Positions 8,076 to 15,532 of a stretch of DNA of 64,000 nt are shown here, one piece after another. The translations under genes were made by a program, and so were the position numbers. The notes beneath the pieces are model-generated. The model saw only the letters and a program-made list of their open reading frames with translations. It had not been told where the DNA came from and did no database searches. Source of the DNA: Glycocaulis sp050485565. GTDB lineage: Bacteria; Pseudomonadota; Alphaproteobacteria; Caulobacterales; Maricaulaceae. Location: NCBI RefSeq assembly GCF_050485565.1, contig NZ_JBJHBQ010000002.1, positions 186,001 to 250,000 on the forward strand, given 5' to 3'. The first letter of the stretch is position 1, and each line of letters starts with the position of its first letter.

Positions 8076-9059
8076 CTACTTCAACCTTGGAATCGCCAGC
8101 CCCAGTGCCGGGCCAGCGCTGATGGCCTCCTTGCGGAAGCGGTAAAGCTCTGCCGGGCGTCCGCCGGTGCGCGCCTCGAACCGGCCCGTGCCTTCGACGA
8201 AGCCTGCCCGGTCCAGCGCACGGCGGAAATTCTGCTTGTGCAGGGCAAATCCGGCAATGCCCTCCACCATGCGCTGCAGCTCGGAGAGGGTGAAGGTTTC
8301 TCCCATCAATTCAAACACTACAGGGCGATATTTCACCTTGCCGCGCAGGCGTGAAATGGCGGTTGCCAGAATGCGCCGGTGGTCGGACGCCATGATCTGG
8401 CCTGTGCCGGCGGCTGCGCGTTCCGGTTCGCCCTGATCGCGTGCCGCCTCGGCAACTAGGCCCGCCTCGTAGAGGAGTTCATAGCGGTCGAGCGCGCGCT
8501 CCTCGTTCCAGACAAGGCCATCCAGCGCGAAATTCGTACGTACCCGCTCCAGCCGGGCGGCGCGTCCTCCCGGTGCACCGGCCTCGTCGGCCCAGCTGCG
8601 CAGCGCTGGTGCGAGAAGCTCGTCAATCACGGGCGGGCGGCCATGGCGATGGTCCTCCCACGGGAAGAATTCGTTCCAGCTCGCCCAGCGCGCGCCGAGG
8701 CCCGACAGCTCGCGCGCTTCACGGGCAAGGCCCAGATAGCCCAGCGAGATCACGCGCGCGCCGGCGGTCCCTGTCAGGGCCGCTAGCGGTGCCTCGCGCC
8801 CGCGGTCGCCGAACGTGTAGAGCTGTTCAACATAGCCGAGCTCGAACCCGGTCTGGCCGCGCACCCATTCGCGCAGACCGATCTCGAAGGTGCGGTGGGC
8901 ATCGGGATCAAACGGGCCGAAGGGCAGGGCGGCTTCGGGCGTGGCAAGACCTTGCGTGACCAGCACGCGCGGCTCGCTATTCTCGCTGGCAAAGATCACG
9001 GCGTTCAGGCCGACCACCAGACCCTTGGATACCGGAAGGGGCGGACGCGAGGGACTCAT
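8076..9059 (-). CDS. nrtR: NrtR-type NAD regulator (NUDIX-like domain plus winged helix)
   Basis: A 327-residue protein matching the alphaproteobacterial branch of NrtR, a repressor of NAD synthesis and salvage genes that senses ADP-ribose or related nucleotides. The N-terminal ~160 residues form a NUDIX-like domain (LPFGPFDPDAHRTFEIGLR, YVEQLYTFGDRGRE, ISLGYLGLAR, FFPWEDHRHGRPPVI) without an intact NUDIX box, so it is probably a sensor and not a hydrolase. The C-terminal part has the winged-helix DNA-binding region (ATAISRLRGKVKYRPVVFEL, FTLSELQRMVEGIAG, KQNFRRALDRAG). The start ATG overlaps the stop of the HD hydrolase gene as ATGA, implying coupled translation. Its targets are not evident nearby. 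Confidence 0.82.
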   Translation of the reverse strand: MSPSRPPLPVSKGLVVGLNAVIFASENSEPRVLVTQGLATPEAALPFGPFDPDAHRTFEIGLREWVRGQTGFELGYVEQLYTFGDRGREAPLAALTGTAGARVISLGYLGLAREARELSGLGARWASWNEFFPWEDHRHGRPPVIDELLAPALRSWADEAGAPGGRAARLERVRTNFALDGLVWNEERALDRYELLYEAGLVAEAARDQGEPERAAAGTGQIMASDHRRILATAISRLRGKVKYRPVVFELMGETFTLSELQRMVEGIAGFALHKQNFRRALDRAGFVEGTGRFEARTGGRPAELYRFRKEAISAGPALGLAIPRLK

Positions 9060-9703
9060 GAGCGCCCCGCCTTTCGCCCTGCGGGGCGGTCTTCCTCGTC
9101 CATGGCGAGCAGCAGCGCTTCGAAGCGCGCGACATAATCGCCCTGAACCTCGGCGGTGGAGCGCACGGGTATGTCTACCCGCAAACCCAAAGGCGGCTTG
9201 CCGAAAAACTCGCGTGCGTCTTCCACGCTGAACCCGGCCAGCTGCACTGCCTCGAAGAAGGCGCACAAACGGTCGGCCTTCTTGATGGTGGTCTTCACAT
9301 ATTTGGGCATTTGGGCGGGCAGGCCGAAGCGGGTGTGCACGGCGCGCTCCAGCTTTGCCTCGAACGCCTGATAGTCAAAGCCAAGCGCGCTCTTGAACGG
9401 TGAGATCATGTCGCCGATCACATATTCGGGCGCATCGTGCAGCAGGGCTGCCATACGCCATTTCGCCGGCCATGACGGTTCCATCTGGCCGCACAGCCGC
9501 TCCACGATCAGGCTGTGCTCGGCGACGGAAAAGGCGTGCTCGCCCAGCGTCTGCCCGTTCCAGCGCGCCACGCGCGCCAGACCTTGCGCAATATCCTCAA
9601 TCTCGATGTCGAACGGGGAGGGGTCCAGCAAATCGAGACGCCGCCCGGACAGCATGCGCTGCCAGGCTCTGGGCGGGGGCGTGGGTGTCTTGCGTTGAGC
9701 CAT
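9056..9703 (-). CDS. HD-domain hydrolase (YfbR-like 5'-nucleotidase family)
   Basis: A 215-residue HD-superfamily phosphohydrolase. The metal ligands can be read as His56 in GEHAFSVAEHS, His89-Asp90 in AALLHDAPEYVIGD, and a later Asp in KKADRLCAFFEA. This set matches YfbR-like dNMP phosphatases and related proteins that hydrolyse nucleotides. It begins with MAQRKTPTPPPRAW, typical of the alphaproteobacterial members. Its 3' end overlaps the nrtR start by 4 bases, so the two proteins are probably made together. This links a nucleotide hydrolase with NAD control, but the true substrate is unknown. Confidence 0.82.
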   Translation of the reverse strand: MAQRKTPTPPPRAWQRMLSGRRLDLLDPSPFDIEIEDIAQGLARVARWNGQTLGEHAFSVAEHSLIVERLCGQMEPSWPAKWRMAALLHDAPEYVIGDMISPFKSALGFDYQAFEAKLERAVHTRFGLPAQMPKYVKTTIKKADRLCAFFEAVQLAGFSVEDAREFFGKPPLGLRVDIPVRSTAEVQGDYVARFEALLLAMDEEDRPAGRKAGRS

Positions 9704-9796
9704 GTGAGTAATCGTGTCGCGGGCCAGCTTCTCCCCTCCCGGTCTAGAAGGAATTAGCGTAAGTTCAAGCACAAGGACACGCACATGGAGGCTGGC

Positions 9797-10636
9797 ATGA
9801 ACCCGGAACGCATTCTCGTAGCCCTGCAGGGTGATGAAGCCGATGACACGCCGCTGGCCGCCGCCATGGCGCTGGCCCCGCTGATCAAGGCCGATATACG
9901 CGCCGTGTTCGTGGAGCCGGACCCGGCCAGCTACATGCTGTGGACCGGACCGGGCGCAGCCGGTGCTTCGGTGGTCACCAGCGCCATTGAAACCGTCCGC
10001 GAAGAGGCGGCCAAGGCCGCTGTCGAGGCTGAGGCGCGCATGAAGCGCCATCTCGAAACGCTGGACGACCGGGGCGTGAACGCTTCCTTCCGCCGCGTTA
10101 CCGACAGCCCGTCAGAGGCCGCCCAGCAGGCAAGGCTGGTGCGCATGCTGGTTGCCTGTCCGGACGCCGCCGCCGGCAAGGGGCCACTATCAGGCTTTAC
10201 GGCTTCCTGCCTCGTTGACGAGGCGTGCCCGCTCTTCGTGCCGCGCGGCGGGGCGATACCGCCGAAGAAAATCTGCGTGGCGTGGGATGGTTCGCGTGAA
10301 GCCTCGCGCGCGGCCTTCGCCGCTGAACCCTTCTTCACCAAGGGCGTGGAGGTGACAATCCTGCACAGCCCGAAAAATCTCGATTATGCCGACCGCGCAG
10401 CGGCCGCGCCCAACCGGCTGGCCAACTGGCTCGCCCCGCGCGGTATCAAGGCGAAATCACAGGCCGTCGAGGCCAAGGGCAGTCTGGGCGATGCGCTGCT
10501 TGAGGCTGCATCTGGCGCAGACCTGCTGGTCGCTGGCGCCTATGGCCAGTCACGCCTTGCCCAGTTCATCTTTGGCGGTGTGACGCGCACCCTGCTGGGG
10601 GCCAAGGACGGGCCGTCCCTGCTGGTCGCGCACTAG
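9797..10636 (+). CDS. universal stress protein, two tandem Usp domains
   Basis: A 279-residue cytosolic protein with two UspA folds, about residues 1-140 and 150-279. The second ends with GAYGQSRLAQFIFGG, which fits the ATP-binding pattern G-2x-G-9x-G of UspA proteins; the first is more degenerate. Such tandem proteins accumulate during starvation or oxidative stress, with no fixed enzymatic role. The start at 9797 was chosen over the ATG at 9785 because GGAGG lies 6 bases before it. The sigma-like gene follows after 7 bases, suggesting cotranscription. Confidence 0.85.
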   Translation: MNPERILVALQGDEADDTPLAAAMALAPLIKADIRAVFVEPDPASYMLWTGPGAAGASVVTSAIETVREEAAKAAVEAEARMKRHLETLDDRGVNASFRRVTDSPSEAAQQARLVRMLVACPDAAAGKGPLSGFTASCLVDEACPLFVPRGGAIPPKKICVAWDGSREASRAAFAAEPFFTKGVEVTILHSPKNLDYADRAAAAPNRLANWLAPRGIKAKSQAVEAKGSLGDALLEAASGADLLVAGAYGQSRLAQFIFGGVTRTLLGAKDGPSLLVAH

Positions 10637-10643
10637 GGCGGCG

Positions 10644-11222
10644 ATGCAGCCGGCATACGCTGATCTGCTGGCGTTTGCGCGCCAGCGCTCGCGCCTCATC
10701 CATGAGGCCGAGGACCTTGTTCAGAACGCTTTGCTGGCGGCGCTGGAAGCGGGCCGGGCTGATCTTGATGATGTGCAGATCCGGCGCTGGCTGCGCGGCG
10801 TGATCCGTAATCAGGCCCGGATGGATGCGCGCAGCGCCGCGCGCCGCAAGGCGCGCGAGGCTGGGCATGTGCCGCCGGATGGCGATGACACGGCGGATGC
10901 ACAGACCAATAGCCCGGTATTCGAATGGGTGCGCAGCCTCTCCCCATCCTTGCGTCCTGTCGCTGCGCTCGCCCTGACGGGGCATACACGCGCCGAAATC
11001 CGCAGTGCGCTGGGGCTTTCCGATACGGCCCTGCGCCAGCGCCTGCGTGCTTTAAAGCGCGCTGCACAGGCGGGCGGCGTGGAGATGGAGGGGTTTGCGG
11101 CGCTGCGTCCTGACCTTGCCCATGGCCTGCTGCGCAGGGGCATGCCCGCGATGCTCGCGCGGCGGAGTGCCACGTTTGGCACCTATGACCCGGATGGCAA
11201 TCTGCTGATTTTCCGCACATAG
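10644..11222 (+). CDS. sigma-70-like (ECF-type) factor
   Basis: A 192-residue protein with the layout of a minimal sigma factor. Residues ~5-60 resemble region 2 (HEAEDLVQNALLAALE), and residues ~90-145 resemble region 4 with a helix-turn-helix (LTGHTRAEIRSALGLSDTALRQRLRALKRA). The last ~45 residues form an extra tail (DLAHGLLRRGMPAML ... FGTYDPDGNLLIF) not expected in classic ECF factors. No anti-sigma gene is visible beside it. It follows the universal stress gene by 7 bases and precedes a glyoxalase-fold gene. It could equally be a sigma-like DNA-binding regulator that no longer binds RNA polymerase. Confidence 0.7.
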   Translation: MQPAYADLLAFARQRSRLIHEAEDLVQNALLAALEAGRADLDDVQIRRWLRGVIRNQARMDARSAARRKAREAGHVPPDGDDTADAQTNSPVFEWVRSLSPSLRPVAALALTGHTRAEIRSALGLSDTALRQRLRALKRAAQAGGVEMEGFAALRPDLAHGLLRRGMPAMLARRSATFGTYDPDGNLLIFRT

Positions 11223-11303
11223 GCGCTCACAAAAGGCGAAGCGGCGGCAACAGGGATGCGTCCGCCCGCGACAGGCGCAGGCGCAATTGTGAAGGATTGA
11301 ACC

Positions 11304-11693
11304 ATGATACCCAGGCCCCATGAAATTGCCGTAGTCTTCAACGTGGCCGATATCGGGCGCACAGAACGTTTTTATCGTGACACGCTGGGCCTAGATGTGT
11401 CCCGCCATGAGGGAGCCGAGCCGTTTTGGCTAATTGCCGATCTGATACCGGGTACCCAGCTCATCTTCTTCCAGTCCGAAGATGTGCGCCCCGGCAACAC
11501 GCCGATTGTCGTGTTTGATCTGAAAGCAGGCGGCATTGATGATCTGATTACCGCGCTGGCAGAGCAGGGCGTAACCATCGTTACGCCGGTCAGCGAGGCG
11601 CCCGGCGGCTGGTCTGCCGACTTTCTGGACCCGGATGGCAACATGCTGGCCTTCTGGCAAAGGGCGGAAGTCCCAAAATCGCTGAAGGGCTAG
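11304..11693 (+). CDS. VOC-family (glyoxalase/bleomycin resistance fold) protein
   Basis: A 129-residue single VOC domain. Visible features include VVFNVADIGRTERFYRDTLGL at the N terminus and the C-terminal DFLDPDGNMLAFW motif, whose Asp/Glu positions often bind metal. Members include glyoxalase I, dioxygenases and antibiotic-binding proteins; nothing in the sequence decides among these. It sits 81 bases after the sigma-like gene, in the same direction. Confidence 0.82.
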   Translation: MIPRPHEIAVVFNVADIGRTERFYRDTLGLDVSRHEGAEPFWLIADLIPGTQLIFFQSEDVRPGNTPIVVFDLKAGGIDDLITALAEQGVTIVTPVSEAPGGWSADFLDPDGNMLAFWQRAEVPKSLKG

Positions 11694-12048
11694 CGCGCTG
11701 TGCCGTGAGCCTCGTTATGGGCCGCATTTGTGCGTGCGGGAGAGGCGATGACACCCTCTCCCGCTTGCGCTTAAAGCCCTGATGGAGTAAGGACGCGCGC
11801 GCTTCGCTTCTGCCCGTTTGGCAGGCGGGGCGTTTAACCGGGCACGATTTTGTCATCGGCCCTCCGGCTCCTCCAACCCCCTTTCCTCTGAGATCGACGG
11901 GCCCGGAGCGCCGGGCACCGGTGGCGGAGACGTGTCCAGACCTTAACCATTCCGGCTGCGAGGGGGCGTTTTCTCCAAAGCAGCAAGACCGCCGGAGACA
12001 ACCGGCCGGCCGGAATACAAACGCATAAGCTGGAGACTGTCTTTTCGC
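11694..12048 (+). promoter_or_regulatory. rpsA promoter and leader region
   Basis: This 355-base gap holds no convincing gene. A hairpin at 11736-11764 (10-bp GC-rich stem, 9-base loop, no T-run) could weakly terminate the upstream gene. The part from about 11875 to 12048 is GC-rich with self-complementary blocks such as CCGG-rich runs at 11991-12016, and probably contains the promoter and a structured leader of rpsA. A TTAACCAT sequence at 11943-11950 matches a CtrA half-site but lacks a second half. Autoregulation by S1 binding its own leader is known in other bacteria and is inferred here. Confidence 0.5.
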
Positions 12049-13758
12049 ATGAATGCTACATCTTCCTCTGCGGCTAGCCGCGACGATTTTGCCTCAATGC
12101 TCGAAGCGAGCTTTGCAGGCCGTGACCTTGTAGAAGGCTCTGTGGTGCGTGGCACCGTGACCGCCGTCGAACACGACATGATCGTGATCGATGTGGGTCT
12201 GAAAACCGAAGGCCGCATCTCGCTGCGCGAGTTCACCGGCCCCGGCTCGACCACGCCCAAAGCCGGTGACGAGGTCGAAGTTTACCTGGAGCGCATCGAA
12301 AATGCGCTCGGTGAAGCGGTGCTGTCACGTGACAAGGCCCGCCGCGAGGAAGCCTGGGACCGTCTTGAGAAAATGTTCGAGGCCAAGGAGCCGGTCAACG
12401 GTGCCATTGTTGGCCGCGTGAAGGGTGGCTTCACGGTTGATCTGGGCGGTGCTTCGGCCTTCCTGCCCGGTTCCCAGGTTGATATCCGCCCCGTGCGCGA
12501 TGTCGGCCCGCTGATGAACAAGGAACAGCCCTTCGCGATCCTGAAAATGGACCGTCCGCGCGGCAATATCGTTGTCTCGCGCCGCGCCGTGCTCGAAGAG
12601 TCGCGCGCTGAGCAGCGCGCCGAGCTTGTGGGCAATCTGGCCGAGGGCGAAACCCGCGAAGGCGTGGTCAAGAACATCACCGATTACGGTGCGTTCGTGG
12701 ACCTGGGCGGCATTGACGGCCTCCTGCACGTCACCGACATGAGCTGGAGCCGCGTTGGCCATCCCAGCGAAGTGGTCGAGGTCGGCCAGACGGTGACGGT
12801 CCAGATCATCAAGATCAACAAGGACACCCAGCGCATCTCGCTCGGCATGAAGCAGCTTCTGTCCGATCCGTGGGATGCTGTGGCCGCCAAGTATCCGGTG
12901 GGCGCGACCTTTGAAGGCCGCGTGACGAACATTGCCGAATACGGCGCGTTCGTGGAGCTGGAATCGGGCGTTGAAGGTCTGGTCCACGTCTCCGAAATGA
13001 GCTGGACGAAGAAGAATATCCACCCCGGCAAGATCGTTTCCACCTCCCAGGAAGTCACCGTCATGGTGCTGGACGTGGACGAGGAGAAGCGCCGCATCTC
13101 GCTTGGCATCAAGCAGACCCAGCGCAATCCGTGGGAAATCTTCGCTGAAACCCATCCGGCCGGTACGGTCGTGAAGGGCGAGGTGAAGAACATCACCGAG
13201 TTTGGCCTGTTCATCGGCGTCGGCGAAGACATTGATGGCATGGTCCACCTGTCCGACATCGACTGGGACCGTTCTGGCGAAGAGGCACTTGCCGACTTCA
13301 ACAAGGGCGACATCGTCGAAGCCAAGGTGCTGGACGTGGATGTCGAGAAAGAGCGCGTCTCGCTCGGCATCAAGCAGCTGGCTGGCGATCCGATGGAAGA
13401 TTCCGGCGGGTTCAAGCGCGGCGAGACGGTGACCTGCACCGTGACCGAGATCACCACGGGCGGTATCGAGGTCTCCTTCGGCGAAGGCGGGCAGATGAAA
13501 TCCTTCATCCGCAAGTCCGACCTGTCGCGTGACCGCGCCGAGCAGCGCCCTGAGCGTTATTCGGTCGGTGACAAGGTTGATGCGCGCATCACCAATATCG
13601 ACAAGGGCGCGCGGCGCGTATCTGTCTCCATCAAGGCCCTGGAAATGGCCGAGGAGAAGGAAGCGGTCGAGCAGTACGGCTCGTCTGAGTCCGGTGCGTC
13701 GCTCGGCGATATTCTCGGTGCCGCGCTGAAACAGCAGGACACCAAGAAGGACGAATAG
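12049..13758 (+). CDS. rpsA: 30S ribosomal protein S1
   Basis: A 569-residue S1 with six OB-fold S1 repeats, starting near residues 29, 114, 200, 285, 372 and 458. The repeats carry recognisable lines such as VKNITDYGAFVDLGGIDGLLHVTDMSW and VTNIAEYGAFVELESGVEGLVHVSEMSW, each followed by an RISLG(M/I)KQ linker. S1 binds mRNA on the small subunit and helps initiation on weakly structured or leader-poor messages. The start has no strong Shine-Dalgarno sequence nearby, as is common for rpsA. It is followed by a strong terminator and then ihfB, a conserved order. Upstream cmk, its usual neighbour elsewhere, is absent. Confidence 0.97.
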   Translation: MNATSSSAASRDDFASMLEASFAGRDLVEGSVVRGTVTAVEHDMIVIDVGLKTEGRISLREFTGPGSTTPKAGDEVEVYLERIENALGEAVLSRDKARREEAWDRLEKMFEAKEPVNGAIVGRVKGGFTVDLGGASAFLPGSQVDIRPVRDVGPLMNKEQPFAILKMDRPRGNIVVSRRAVLEESRAEQRAELVGNLAEGETREGVVKNITDYGAFVDLGGIDGLLHVTDMSWSRVGHPSEVVEVGQTVTVQIIKINKDTQRISLGMKQLLSDPWDAVAAKYPVGATFEGRVTNIAEYGAFVELESGVEGLVHVSEMSWTKKNIHPGKIVSTSQEVTVMVLDVDEEKRRISLGIKQTQRNPWEIFAETHPAGTVVKGEVKNITEFGLFIGVGEDIDGMVHLSDIDWDRSGEEALADFNKGDIVEAKVLDVDVEKERVSLGIKQLAGDPMEDSGGFKRGETVTCTVTEITTGGIEVSFGEGGQMKSFIRKSDLSRDRAEQRPERYSVGDKVDARITNIDKGARRVSVSIKALEMAEEKEAVEQYGSSESGASLGDILGAALKQQDTKKDE

Positions 13759-13781
13759 TCCGTATCGATGCGTAACAGGCA

Positions 13782-13818
13782 ATGGCCGGACCTTTTACGG
13801 GTCCGGCCATTTTCTTTT
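13782..13818 (+). terminator. intrinsic terminator after rpsA
   Basis: An 11-bp perfect stem (ATGGCCGGACC pairing with GGTCCGGCCAT) with a 7-base loop is followed by TTTCTTTT. It lies 24 bases after the rpsA stop and separates rpsA from ihfB. Confidence 0.9.
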
Positions 13819-13909
13819 GCCGCTTCCACTCTTTTTGCCTTGAAGCGATTGACCTTGGCCGGTACCCGTCCCAAGGTTCCTCTCTTCGTCATCCCGGGGA
13901 CGCGAAACC

Positions 13910-14194
13910 ATGATCAAGTCTGAACTGATCGAAAAACTGGCCGCTGCCAATCCGCACCTTTTCCAGCGTGATGTCGAGCGGATCGTCAATTCGATATTCG
14001 AGGAAATCACCCAGGCGCTGGAGCGCGGGGAGCGCGTGGAACTGCGCGGGTTTGGTGCCTTTTCGGTGCGTAATCGCCCGCCGCGTCAAGGCCGCAATCC
14101 GCGCACGGGCGACAGCGTGGCCGTGAAGGAAAAGCATGTGCCCTTCTTCAAGACGGGCAAGGAATTGCGCGAGCGCGTCGACGGCAAGGCATAA
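13910..14194 (+). CDS. ihfB: integration host factor beta subunit
   Basis: A 94-residue HU/IHF-family protein that forms a heterodimer with IhfA and sharply bends DNA in replication, recombination and transcription. It starts MIKSELIEKLAAANPHL and contains the DNA-contacting arm with RNPRTG (around residue 62-67), followed by KHVPFFKTGKELRE, all typical of IhfB rather than HU. Length is normal. It lies downstream of rpsA as in many proteobacteria, with a terminator between them, so it probably has its own promoter in 13819-13909. Confidence 0.95.
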   Translation: MIKSELIEKLAAANPHLFQRDVERIVNSIFEEITQALERGERVELRGFGAFSVRNRPPRQGRNPRTGDSVAVKEKHVPFFKTGKELRERVDGKA

Positions 14195-14279
14195 GGCGCG
14201 CGTCCCGGCGGCGTTGCGGCTAGGCGCTTATCCGAAATCAGCCTAGGCTCCTCCGTGGATTCACCGGGAGGACCTGAAC

Positions 14280-14696
14280 ATGCTCAATGAATTCAAGAAA
14301 TTCGCCATGCGCGGCAATGTGGTCGATCTTGCGGTCGGCTTCATTCTGGGCGGCGCGTTCTCCACCATCGTCTCGTCCTTTGTGAACGATATCCTGATGC
14401 CGCCTATCGGGCTTCTGCTGGGCGGGGTGGATTTCACCGAACTTTTCGTGGCGCTGGACGGGGTGGAATATGCCTCACGCGCGGCGGCGGCCGAGGCTGG
14501 TGCGGCGACGATCAATTATGGCGTCTTCATCAACGCGGTTGTCAGCTTCATCATCGTGGCCTTTGCCCTTTTCCTGCTCATCAAGGGCATGAACCGGATG
14601 CAGGAGGCGAAAAAGGACGAGACGCCAGCCGCGCCGCCCGCCAAGCCGCGCAATGAAGAGCTGCTCGAAGAGATCCGCGACCTGCTGAAGAAGTAG
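14280..14696 (+). CDS. mscL: large-conductance mechanosensitive channel
   Basis: A 138-residue inner-membrane channel that opens under membrane tension to release solutes after osmotic downshock. The N-terminal amphipathic helix FKKFAMRGNVVDLAVGFILGGAF leads into the first, pore-lining transmembrane helix; the second helix is FINAVVSFIIVAFALFLLIKGMN. The charged C-terminal bundle ends in EELLEEIRDLLKK. All parts are intact. It sits between ihfB and trpF with separate spacing. An osmotic safety valve together with the Mrp antiporter at 52-58 kb fits life in variable salinity. Confidence 0.96.
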   Translation: MLNEFKKFAMRGNVVDLAVGFILGGAFSTIVSSFVNDILMPPIGLLLGGVDFTELFVALDGVEYASRAAAAEAGAATINYGVFINAVVSFIIVAFALFLLIKGMNRMQEAKKDETPAAPPAKPRNEELLEEIRDLLKK

Positions 14697-14736
14697 TCTC
14701 TTTTCTGGCCGTCGGGGGCGGGCTAGGACCATTCCC

Positions 14737-15381
14737 ATGAGCGCGCTTGTGAAAATCTGCGGGATGAGTGATGAGGCTTCGGTACGTGCGGCCGTGGCTG
14801 CGGGCGCCGATTATCTCGGCTTCATCATCTTCCCCAAAAGTCCGCGCGGCGTGTCGCTGGCCGAGGCGGCCAGCCTGTCGGCGCTCAAAGGCAGCGCGAA
14901 ATCGGTCGCGGTGCTGGTTGACCCCGATGACGCGCTGCTGGGTCAGGTCTTGCGCGTGCTGTCGCCCGACATCATCCAGCTACACGGGCAGGAGAGCCCT
15001 GAACGCTGCCTTGATGTGCGCAATTATGCGCGCGAGGGCGTGTGGAAGGCCGTGCCGGTCAGCGGGGCCGCCGATGTGGCGCGCGCCCGCCGCTATGCGG
15101 GCTTTGCCGATGCACTCCTCTTTGATGCGAAACCGCCCGCAGGCGCGGACCGGCCGGGCGGCTGGGGCGAGGGCTATGATTACAGCCTCGCCAAAGGCAT
15201 TGACGCCTTGCCCTTCATACTGGCGGGCGGCCTGACGCCAGACAATGTGGCCGATGCCATTGCTGCGTCAGGCGCGATGGCCGTGGATGCGGTGTCGGGC
15301 GTGGAGCGGGAGCCGGGGACCAAGGACACGGCCAAAATTGCAGCCTTCGTGCTCGCTGCAAAGCGGGGCACCGCCGGCTAG
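14737..15381 (+). CDS. trpF: phosphoribosylanthranilate isomerase
   Basis: Catalyses the Amadori rearrangement of phosphoribosylanthranilate to CdRP in tryptophan synthesis. The 214-residue TIM barrel begins ALVKICGMSDEASV, where Cys in KICG is the general base, and contains LGFIIFPKSPRGVS, QLHGQESPE and the phosphate-binding FILAGGLTPDNV followed by GAMAVDAVSGVE. The catalytic Asp lies in LLFDAKPP. The gene is normally followed by trpB and trpA in alphaproteobacteria; here an ammonium transporter comes next, so the trp genes are split. Confidence 0.95.
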   Translation: MSALVKICGMSDEASVRAAVAAGADYLGFIIFPKSPRGVSLAEAASLSALKGSAKSVAVLVDPDDALLGQVLRVLSPDIIQLHGQESPERCLDVRNYAREGVWKAVPVSGAADVARARRYAGFADALLFDAKPPAGADRPGGWGEGYDYSLAKGIDALPFILAGGLTPDNVADAIAASGAMAVDAVSGVEREPGTKDTAKIAAFVLAAKRGTAG

Positions 15382-15532
15382 CCACTACCGCCGTGCTCGA
15401 ATAGCAGGCAGGCGCGCCCAAACGCGCGGCAGGCCCGGCCTTGCTGCGGCGCAATACAACTCCGGACGCTGACAAGCTTCGAGAGGCGGACGCACGCTTG
15501 GCGCATGTTTTCTGCCAAGGGGTAATCCGCAC

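Noticed and set aside
12325..13782. Long open frame on the minus strand opposite rpsA (485 residues)
   Set aside because: It mirrors the codon pattern of rpsA; no family similarity and no ribosome-binding site. High G+C creates such frames.
15382..15532. Sigma-54 promoter before amt
   Set aside because: A TTGGCGC ... CTGC sequence exists, but the spacing between GG and GC is 12 instead of 10 bases.
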